Origin: Microvirga vignae
Lineage (GTDB): Bacteria; Pseudomonadota; Alphaproteobacteria; Rhizobiales; Beijerinckiaceae
Direction of reading: 5' to 3'
Assembly: GCF_001017175.1 (NCBI RefSeq)
Contig: NZ_LCYG01000051.1
Location: 293-48,782 of the forward strand
DNA length: 48,490 bases
The position numbers were made by a program, and so were the translations under genes. The notes beneath the pieces are model-generated. The model did not search any database, was not told the origin of the DNA, and was given only the letters and a program-made list of their open reading frames with translations. Each line of letters starts with the position of its first letter. Positions within the stretch are counted from its first letter, which is position 1. Shown one piece after another: positions 42,814 to 48,490 of the stretch.

Positions 42814-44208
42814 TCATGGGGTGGGCACCAGATCAGCGGAGGACAGATCGGCCCGCAAGGCTTTGCGCACCAGGGGGGAGGCAGCGACCACGCCCTTCTC
42901 GGCGAAGGCTTCGTGGTTCCTCTCGATCTCATCGAGGGCATAGAGGTAATTCACCATGAGCCCATGCGACTGCTTCAGGCCCTTGGCGGAGACGTCGCCG
43001 GGGAAGTTCAGACGCTCGAGCCGTGCCCCGTTGCCGAGATGGAACCGGGCCACCGGATCGACGGGACGGCCCTTCGAGTCCTTTGCCTTCAGGAAGTAAC
43101 AGGCTGCAGCTGAGAGCAGGATGGCGCGAACGCTCTCCACTTTCTCCGGATCGTCACTCCAGCCGGGTTCATCGAGGATCCCGAGCGCCTCCTTGGCCGC
43201 AGCATCGAGACAGGATGATTCCTCGCTCTTGCGCTCGCGCTCCAGCCAGCGTGCGAAACCTGGCACGGGCGAGAGCGTCACAAATGTCTTGAGGCTCGGC
43301 AATTCGCGCTTGAGGTTCTCCACCACCTGCTTGATCAGGAAGTTGCCGAAGGAAACACCACCGAGCCCCTTCTGGGTGTTCGAGATCGAGTAGAACACGG
43401 CGGTCGTTGCCTCAGTCGCGGCAATCGGGGTGCGGGACAGATCGAGGAGCGGGCCGATTGCACCGGGAATCTCCCTGGTCAGAGCCACCTCGACGAAGAT
43501 CAGCGGCTCGTCGACGAGCTGCGGGTGGAAGAAGCCGTAGCAGCGGCGATCCTCCGGCTGGAGGCGATTGCGCAGATCGTCCCAGTTCTGAATCGCATGC
43601 ACCGCCTCGTAGCGGATGATCTTCTCCAGGATGTTGGCAGGCGTGGTCCAGTCGATCGGCCGCAGCACCAGAAACCCCCGATTGAACCAGGACGAGAAGA
43701 GATGGGTGAAGTCGGCGTCGACCGACTTCAGCTCCGGGTGTTTGGGCAGATACTCGAGGAGTTCCTCACGCATTCGCACCAGGGCGGAGGTGCCCCCAGG
43801 TGCGAGGTTCAGACGCCGGATCAGCTCCTGCCGCCGGGGCTCGGCCGCGGCATGCAGGTTCTCGAGGGCCTCCGTCCCCTGATCCTTGCGGACCGCTTCG
43901 ATCGCGTGCTCGATCCGACGGCGATCCGGCCCGAAGCGATCGGCAAGCGCCTGGAGGAAGGCCAATCGCTCGGACGGCTCGGCTGCCGCGTAGCTGGCAA
44001 TCAACGTTTGGGCGATTGCAACCCCTGAGGCCTCGCCTCTTCGCGACAGCAGCATCTCGCCCAGAGTCGGGAGAGCGTCCTTGGCGACAATCTCCCGCCC
44101 CCCTTTCTGACCGAGCAGGGATCGCCCCCGCTCGGTTAGCGTGTCAATCAGGTCGCTGAAGAAAGCAGGCGCCGCCTCCAGCCCAGCCATTGATCGAGAG
44201 AGCTTCAC
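42814..44208 (-). CDS. matA: Malonyl-CoA decarboxylase MatA
   Basis: 464 residues from GTG 44208, preceded by AAGGAG at ideal spacing and matching the ~462 residues of rhizobial MatA; ATG 44223 is an in-frame alternative, and the frame is open much further upstream. It converts malonyl-CoA to acetyl-CoA. Conserved blocks: SSWFNRGFLVLRPIDWTTPA, CYGFFHPQLVDEPLIFVEVA, FYSISNTQKGLGGVSFGNFL, LSPVPGFARWL, and FHLGNGARLERLNFPGD followed by KQSHGLMVNYLYAL, where the catalytic Ser/His/Tyr set lies in this family. Follows matC by 34 bp. Confidence 0.93.
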   Translation of the reverse strand: MKLSRSMAGLEAAPAFFSDLIDTLTERGRSLLGQKGGREIVAKDALPTLGEMLLSRRGEASGVAIAQTLIASYAAAEPSERLAFLQALADRFGPDRRRIEHAIEAVRKDQGTEALENLHAAAEPRRQELIRRLNLAPGGTSALVRMREELLEYLPKHPELKSVDADFTHLFSSWFNRGFLVLRPIDWTTPANILEKIIRYEAVHAIQNWDDLRNRLQPEDRRCYGFFHPQLVDEPLIFVEVALTREIPGAIGPLLDLSRTPIAATEATTAVFYSISNTQKGLGGVSFGNFLIKQVVENLKRELPSLKTFVTLSPVPGFARWLERERKSEESSCLDAAAKEALGILDEPGWSDDPEKVESVRAILLSAAACYFLKAKDSKGRPVDPVARFHLGNGARLERLNFPGDVSAKGLKQSHGLMVNYLYALDEIERNHEAFAEKGVVAASPLVRKALRADLSSADLVPTP

Positions 44209-44242
44209 ATTCGTCTCCTTCATCCACGACAGACGATCAGCT

Positions 44243-45709
44243 TCAAAGCACGACGAACAGAGCCCAGACGACGATCGGCGCAACCACCGTGACAATCGCG
44301 CCATAGGCCATGAGCTTGCGGAAGAATGCCTCTCGGTCGACGCCCTGAGCATTGGCCAGGACAAGAGCGCCATTGGTCGAGAAGGGACTCACATCCACAA
44401 TAGTCGATGCGACAGCCATAGCGGCAATGAAGCCGATCGGACTGACGCCGGTTCCCGATTGCAGGAATGGAACGGCCAGCGGAATGAGAGATCCGAGGAC
44501 TGCGGTCGAGGATGCGAAAGCCGAGACGACGGCGCCGATGAAGCACAGCAGAAGGGCAGCAAGCATTGGAGACGCTAGACCCGCCACGCTGTCACCGACA
44601 AAGGAGATGGTGCCCATCTTCTCGAGTACGACCACGTAGGTGCTCACGCCTGTAATCAGCATGATCTCGGGCCATGAAACCTGTCCCATGGCACGCTTCT
44701 GCAGGTTCGGTGCGATCAATGAGAGACCCAAGCCAATGGTGATCGCCACGAAACCGATGTCAAGATTGAAGGCAAGGGTAAGGACGGCCAGGAGGATCAG
44801 GCCGCCGAGAGTGAGCACCCGGTACCAATGCGGGCTTTCAGCCAGTCGATCAGCGCCTTCGCCGCCACTGGCCAGCGCATCGTCGCGTCGGTCGCTCAGC
44901 ATCCTCTCTTCGGTCAGAGCCTCGGACTCGGCATCGCCGTAAACCTGAGGGCCCGCCTGCGGGACTGCTATGGCGACGTGCGGAACAGCCAGAGCCAAGT
45001 TGCCAGCGGTGCCCGCAACAGCCGCAGGTGTTACGGGTGCCGTCGCCGACGCGGCGGCCGTAGCACTCTGGCTAACCTGGCCCGCTGACACATCGGCCCT
45101 GGCCTGAAGGAGCCTGCGCCCGCCGAGAACGAAGAAGAGCAGAACGGCGACGGTCAGGTTCACGCCAAAGCTCGCCAGAAAGGTCACGATCTCGTTGAGT
45201 GGCAGGCCGGCTTTCGCCACGATACGGTTTGTGATGCCGCCATAGATGCTGATCGGTGAGAAGCCGCCGGCTTGAGCGCCATGAATGACCATCAAGCCCA
45301 TGAGGAGCGGATTGATGCTGTACTTGATCGCAAAGCCAAGCGCGATCGGGGCAATGATGGCGACCGCGCCCGGGCTGACGGCGCCGACAGCGGTCAAAAC
45401 TGCGGAGATCCCGAACATAATCCACGGGATGGCGACAATCCGGCCCCGTACGCCCCTGACGGCCAGCCGGACGAGCCAGTCGATGGTGCCGTTGTTCTGG
45501 GCAATGGCGAAGAGAAAAGTAATCCCGACCAAGGTCAGGAACAGCCCGCCGGGAAAGCCGGCGATGATAGCACTGGTGGTTTGGCCGGCCACCAGGGTCC
45601 CGACCAGGAAAGCACCGACGAACGCCAGCACTCCCATGTTGATCGGTAGAACCGTAGCCACCACGAACATGGCGACTAGAGCGTAGATTGAGATCAGCTG
45701 TGGTGACAT
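44243..45709 (-). CDS. matC: Malonate/dicarboxylate carrier MatC
   Basis: 488 residues from ATG 45709 (GGAGCGGG upstream; frame opens at 45808). It starts MSPQLISIYALVAMFVVATV, the MatC N-terminal domain, and has about 12 membrane helices in two halves. The halves are joined by an Ala/Pro-rich cytoplasmic linker around residues 230-300 that is longer than usual. Repeated motifs SPGAVAIIAPIALGF and IVDVSPFSTNGALVLANAQG sit in the two halves, as in SLC13-like ion transporters. First gene of the operon, with the GntR operator 137 bp upstream. Expected role: malonate uptake. Confidence 0.9.
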   Translation of the reverse strand: MSPQLISIYALVAMFVVATVLPINMGVLAFVGAFLVGTLVAGQTTSAIIAGFPGGLFLTLVGITFLFAIAQNNGTIDWLVRLAVRGVRGRIVAIPWIMFGISAVLTAVGAVSPGAVAIIAPIALGFAIKYSINPLLMGLMVIHGAQAGGFSPISIYGGITNRIVAKAGLPLNEIVTFLASFGVNLTVAVLLFFVLGGRRLLQARADVSAGQVSQSATAAASATAPVTPAAVAGTAGNLALAVPHVAIAVPQAGPQVYGDAESEALTEERMLSDRRDDALASGGEGADRLAESPHWYRVLTLGGLILLAVLTLAFNLDIGFVAITIGLGLSLIAPNLQKRAMGQVSWPEIMLITGVSTYVVVLEKMGTISFVGDSVAGLASPMLAALLLCFIGAVVSAFASSTAVLGSLIPLAVPFLQSGTGVSPIGFIAAMAVASTIVDVSPFSTNGALVLANAQGVDREAFFRKLMAYGAIVTVVAPIVVWALFVVL

Positions 45710-45845
45710 GGCACCCGCTCCTCCGTTTCCTCCTCTGCGTCGGATGGACGAGTGGCTTCGAGCCAACTCGTGGGGATTGCGCAGGCGGATCCCCCGTTTT
45801 CTTTGCATGAGAGACTGCGCTGCATTGCATTAAGTGTCAACGTTT

Positions 45846-45855
45846 TTGTATACAA
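45846..45855. promoter_or_regulatory. MatR-type operator palindrome
   Basis: TTGTATACAA, a perfect 10-bp palindrome in the divergent region between matC and matR. It matches the TTGTA/TACAA operator I recall for Rhizobium MatR, and the core of the palindrome at 18674. Location suggests control of both matC and matR. Confidence 0.75.
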
Positions 45856-45891
45856 GAATTTGCTTGTGAGATTATATACGTCTGCCTTAGG

Positions 45892-46563
45892 ATGCTGGCG
45901 ACCGGGACAGGTACGATGAGACGCGCTCAAGCCTTAAGGGATGCCCTCGAGCAGGATATTATTACTGGGAAGTTCCGCCCCGGCGATCGTCTGGATGAGC
46001 AGAGCTTGGCGGCTCGGTTTGAGGTCTCGCGGACGCCGATCCGAGAAGCCCTGATGCAGCTTGCCTCGACCGGACTCGTGGAACTGCAGCCACGACGAGG
46101 TGCATTTGTCGCCTCGCTCAGCTTCAAGGATGTGGTCGAGCGATTCGAGGTCATGGCCGTGCTTGAGGGAATGTGTGGAGCTTTGGCCGCGCGCCGGATC
46201 ACGGAGCCTATGCAGAAGGAACTCGAGAAGGCGCACGAGGATTGCGTCCGGGAGGCATCGCAGGAGAACGCGGACGCCTACTACTACGCAAACGAGCGCT
46301 TCCATCACGTCATCTACAAGGCCTGCCAGAGCGCCTTTCTGGCGGAGCAGGCCCAACAACTTCACGCCCGGCTCAAGCCGTACCGACGGCTCCAGCTGCG
46401 GGCCCGCAGCCGTGTGGCGAACTCACTGGCGGAGCATCAGGGCATTGTTGATGCCATCCGTGCCGGGGACAGCGATCGGGCGGAACGATTACTTCGGGAG
46501 CATATTCTGATTCAGGGAGAACGCTTGGCCGACTTCATCGCGAGTTTCGATCGGGCGGCCTAG
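45892..46563 (+). CDS. matR: GntR-family (FCD) regulator MatR
   Basis: 223 residues from ATG 45892 (ATG 45916 possible). Winged helix-turn-helix: LRDALEQDIITGKFRPGDRL and SLAARFEVSRTPIREALMQL. FCD ligand domain: FEVMAVLEGMCGALAARRIT, NERFHHVIYKACQSAFLAEQ and AEHQGIVDAIRAGDSDRAER, including the Asp/His residues that bind a metal-carboxylate ligand in this family. Divergent from the malonate genes with a shared operator, so the malonate-responsive regulator call is well supported by context. Confidence 0.88.
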   Translation: MLATGTGTMRRAQALRDALEQDIITGKFRPGDRLDEQSLAARFEVSRTPIREALMQLASTGLVELQPRRGAFVASLSFKDVVERFEVMAVLEGMCGALAARRITEPMQKELEKAHEDCVREASQENADAYYYANERFHHVIYKACQSAFLAEQAQQLHARLKPYRRLQLRARSRVANSLAEHQGIVDAIRAGDSDRAERLLREHILIQGERLADFIASFDRAA

Positions 46564-46644
46564 CCGCCGGGTAGCCCGTGGAGCATTCTGGCGGGGTCCG
46601 GCAGCCGCGGTGTGGCGCACAAAAAAATGTCGAGGATGCGAAAG

Positions 46645-47841
46645 ATGTCTCCTGACCTGCTCTCCCAACGCATGATCGCCTTCGTTAACATCGCGCATGC
46701 GCTCGACCATTTTGTCCTTCTGATCTACCCGACTGCCGTGATCGCAATCGCGGCAGAGCGGCAACTTCCCTATGCCACCCTCATTGGTCTTTCGACCGGC
46801 GCATTTGTGGCCTTTGGCCTGTTCTCGTTGCCGATGGGTTGGCTTGCGGATCGCATCGGGCGGCGCAATCTTCTCGCTATCTTCTTTGGCGGGTGTGGGA
46901 TCGCCTGTTTAGGGCTCTCGACGGCGAACTCGCCGATCATGTTCGCCATCTGGCTCTTTGTCCTTGGAGTGTTCTCGGCGATCTACCATCCCATCGGCTC
47001 AACGATGCTAGTGACCCATACCCATCGTCTTGGGCGAGATCTCGGCCTCAATGGGGTGTGGGGCAACCTCGGTGCGGCTTTCGCCTCAGGAATCACAGCC
47101 TTTCTGGCCGCAAGCCTCGGCTGGCGCGCTGCCTTCATTCTGCCTGGACTTGTTTGCCTCATTGCCGGCGTCACTTTTGCTAAGCTCGTGCCAAGCGACG
47201 GAGATGGTCGCACCAAGTCCGGCAGTGGCAATGCCATGATCCCGGTTGCACGGCCGATGACGCTACTCCTGCTGTTCGCGGTAGCGATCGTGGCAGGTGG
47301 CATGACTTTCAATATCACGACAATTGCACTTCCCAAGATCATTGATGAGCGCGCCGGTGCCACCCTGCCCCTCGTCCTGACCGGGTCTCTGGCCACCCTC
47401 GTGTTTGTCTTCGGTGCGCTGACGCAGTTACTCATGGGACGCCTCGTCGACAAATTCACACTGCCGAGGATCTTCGTTGGTCTCTCAATCCTGCAGCCGA
47501 TCGGGCTTGGCATCGCAGCTCTGACGAGCGGGATACCCATGCTTTGTGGACTGGTGCTCACCATGGCGGCTATCTATGGGCAAGTCGTCGTGAACGATGC
47601 GATGGTCGCCCGTTACGTTCCAACCGAATACAGGGCCCGAGCATTCAGCGTGCGCTACTTCCTTGGGTTCACAACGAGCGGTCTGGCCGTGCCGCTCATC
47701 GCGCTTTTGCACGGGATGAGCGGTTTCACCCTTGTCCTGAGCGCGACAAGTCTGTTCGGGGGTGTGGTTTTCCTGTGTTCGATCGGATTTCTTCTGACCG
47801 CTCACGGCTTACCTGACTTGTCCAGAATGCCGGCGGAATGA
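46645..47841 (+). CDS. MFS transporter (fosmidomycin-resistance-like branch)
   Basis: 398 residues from ATG 46645 (GAGGA upstream; earlier in-frame starts at 46636, 46627 and GTG 46612). Twelve membrane segments. FSLPMGWLADRIGRRNLLAI is the MFS loop 2-3 signature. YHPIGSTMLVTHTHRLGRDL with GVWGNLGAAFASGITAFLAA resembles the Fsr-like branch (Y-H-P-x-G). Substrate unknown. Follows matR by 81 bp in the same direction, so it could belong to the malonate regulon, but the gap and role are open. Confidence 0.85.
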   Translation: MSPDLLSQRMIAFVNIAHALDHFVLLIYPTAVIAIAAERQLPYATLIGLSTGAFVAFGLFSLPMGWLADRIGRRNLLAIFFGGCGIACLGLSTANSPIMFAIWLFVLGVFSAIYHPIGSTMLVTHTHRLGRDLGLNGVWGNLGAAFASGITAFLAASLGWRAAFILPGLVCLIAGVTFAKLVPSDGDGRTKSGSGNAMIPVARPMTLLLLFAVAIVAGGMTFNITTIALPKIIDERAGATLPLVLTGSLATLVFVFGALTQLLMGRLVDKFTLPRIFVGLSILQPIGLGIAALTSGIPMLCGLVLTMAAIYGQVVVNDAMVARYVPTEYRARAFSVRYFLGFTTSGLAVPLIALLHGMSGFTLVLSATSLFGGVVFLCSIGFLLTAHGLPDLSRMPAE

Positions 47842-48155
47842 TGCTCATTGACGGGAAGATCTGGTTCCGCGATCAAATGCTTGCGGGTGAGCGTGCGGGA
47901 CCAATACGCTCACCAAAAGGCTCCAAGCGAGATACCACAGACACACTTCGAAGATCCTCTTTAGGACAGCCCAAGAATTTTCCATCGCGTGTTCAATTAG
48001 TGCTCAGGCCCTACCCCGTGGCCGCTCGAGTCGTGCAGACAAGTTTGGCCAACGTTCAGGCCCTAATCATGATCTGGTGCTTACTATGTGGTTACTGGAA
48101 TCTGAGTCTGCGGCCTGCCGGTTGGCCACAAATAGGCTAAGTCCCTGGAAAAATA
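47842..48155. other. Intergenic region without a recognised feature
   Basis: 314 bp between the MFS gene and the tRNA-like sequence. The frame starting at 47838 has no ribosome-binding site of its own and no protein-like pattern. Confidence 0.4.
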
Positions 48156-48231
48156 TGGTGAGCGCACTGGGACTCGAACCCAGGACCCTCTGCCTAAAAG
48201 TCAGAGGTCCTCCCGCTGGCGAACTGCTGGC
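48156..48231 (-). tRNA. Degenerate tRNA-Lys (anticodon TTT), probable pseudogene
   Basis: The 76-nt reverse strand ends with CCA (48158-48156). The T arm is perfect (CTGGG-TTCGAGT-CCCAG), the variable loop is 5 nt, and the anticodon loop CTTTTAG gives TTT. The G18-G19 D-loop core (CAGCGGGAG) is present. But the acceptor stem pairs at only four of seven positions (GCCAGCA against TGCGCTC), the D stem is disrupted, and the anticodon stem closes with A:G. So it is full length but unlikely to be functional; a former integration-site copy is possible. Confidence 0.55.
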
Positions 48232-48299
48232 CAACACTTCAATGCAAGGGATCTGCGTCATCTGCCCCGATCCTATTTGCGCCAACGAAGTGCAAGCCG

Positions 48300-48485
48300 T
48301 CAGATACGTGCACGCGGATGATCCGCGTACCAGTATGGCACTCGGAAGGAGCCCCGAATGTAGCCCGCCGTCGGCCCATCCGTTCCGTTGGTAGTAATTT
48401 GCCAGTCAGGATCGTTGGAGCTGAGTTCGAGGCGAATGGTGATGTCGTCCCAACCAGGGAAATTGCTGGGTTCTGTCGCAAATCC
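48300..48485 (-). other. Coding-like reverse frame without a start, possibly the tail of a broken gene
   Basis: From the window end inward the frame reads FPGWDDITIRLELSSNDPDW, QITTNGTDGPTAGYIRGSFR and VPYWYADHPRARI, then stops at 48300. Its composition is more protein-like than the overlapping frames, but a TGA lies just upstream (48486-48488) and no start codon is present. Not assigned. Confidence 0.3.
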
Positions 48486-48490
48486 TCACC

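Overview
The window is GC-rich DNA from an alphaproteobacterium, most likely a Rhizobiales member close to Methylobacteriaceae (Microvirga/Methylobacterium type). Support: a RepC-type replication initiator, a cluster of GANTC (CcrM) sites beside it, a malonate matRCAB locus, an LsrB/VtlR-type LysR regulator, and short dispersed intergenic repeats. The genus is inference. The RepC gene suggests that the window lies on a plasmid, megaplasmid or chromid, or includes an integrated piece of one.

Layout. 0-3 kb: a secreted bifunctional penicillin-binding protein followed on the same strand by a lytic murein transglycosylase that runs off the left edge. 3-6 kb: a decayed prophage or integrative element with an integrase C-terminus, two hypothetical genes, an HNH scrap and a frameshifted terminase small subunit. 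6-17 kb: small secreted proteins, a nucleotidyltransferase, an AI-2E family transporter, an LsrB/VtlR-like regulator, two secreted proteins (one with a degenerate nuclease domain), a SLAC1/TehA-type transporter and a GlxA-type regulator. 17.4-27.8 kb: a catabolic island with a cytosine-deaminase-like amidohydrolase, a divergent GntR regulator, a complete peptide/nickel-type ABC importer with fused ATPases, a TrzN/SAH-deaminase-like amidohydrolase and a CynX/NimT-type exporter. This run ends in a sensor-kinase gene that is frameshifted and cut by an IS6-family element.

28-35.4 kb is the plasmid-maintenance and debris zone. It holds an IS6 element, a WGR-domain protein, repC with a candidate antisense RNA and a ribbon-helix-helix gene where repAB would be expected, a dense GANTC cluster, an internally deleted IS3-type element abutting the 3' end of a diguanylate cyclase gene, a truncated metallo-beta-lactamase-fold gene, a LysR C-terminal fragment, and a ChaC gene broken by a single in-frame amber codon. 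35.6-40.4 kb: a Bug/TctC binding protein divergent from a TctD/TctE-like two-component system and a third periplasmic binding protein, then a SnoaL-like protein. 41.2-46.6 kb: malonate uptake and activation (matC-matA-matB, divergent matR, operator between them). 46.6 kb to the end: an MFS transporter, a degenerate tRNA-Lys and an unassigned coding-like frame.

Functional links. Both GntR regulators (near 18.7 and 45.9 kb) face intergenic TTGTATACAA palindromes, so the amidohydrolase/ABC island and the malonate operon may share operator chemistry. The region contains many broken genes at short-repeat and IS boundaries, consistent with a plastic accessory replicon. No rRNA, CRISPR array or recognised riboswitch was seen. 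All family assignments come from reading motifs; no database search was run.
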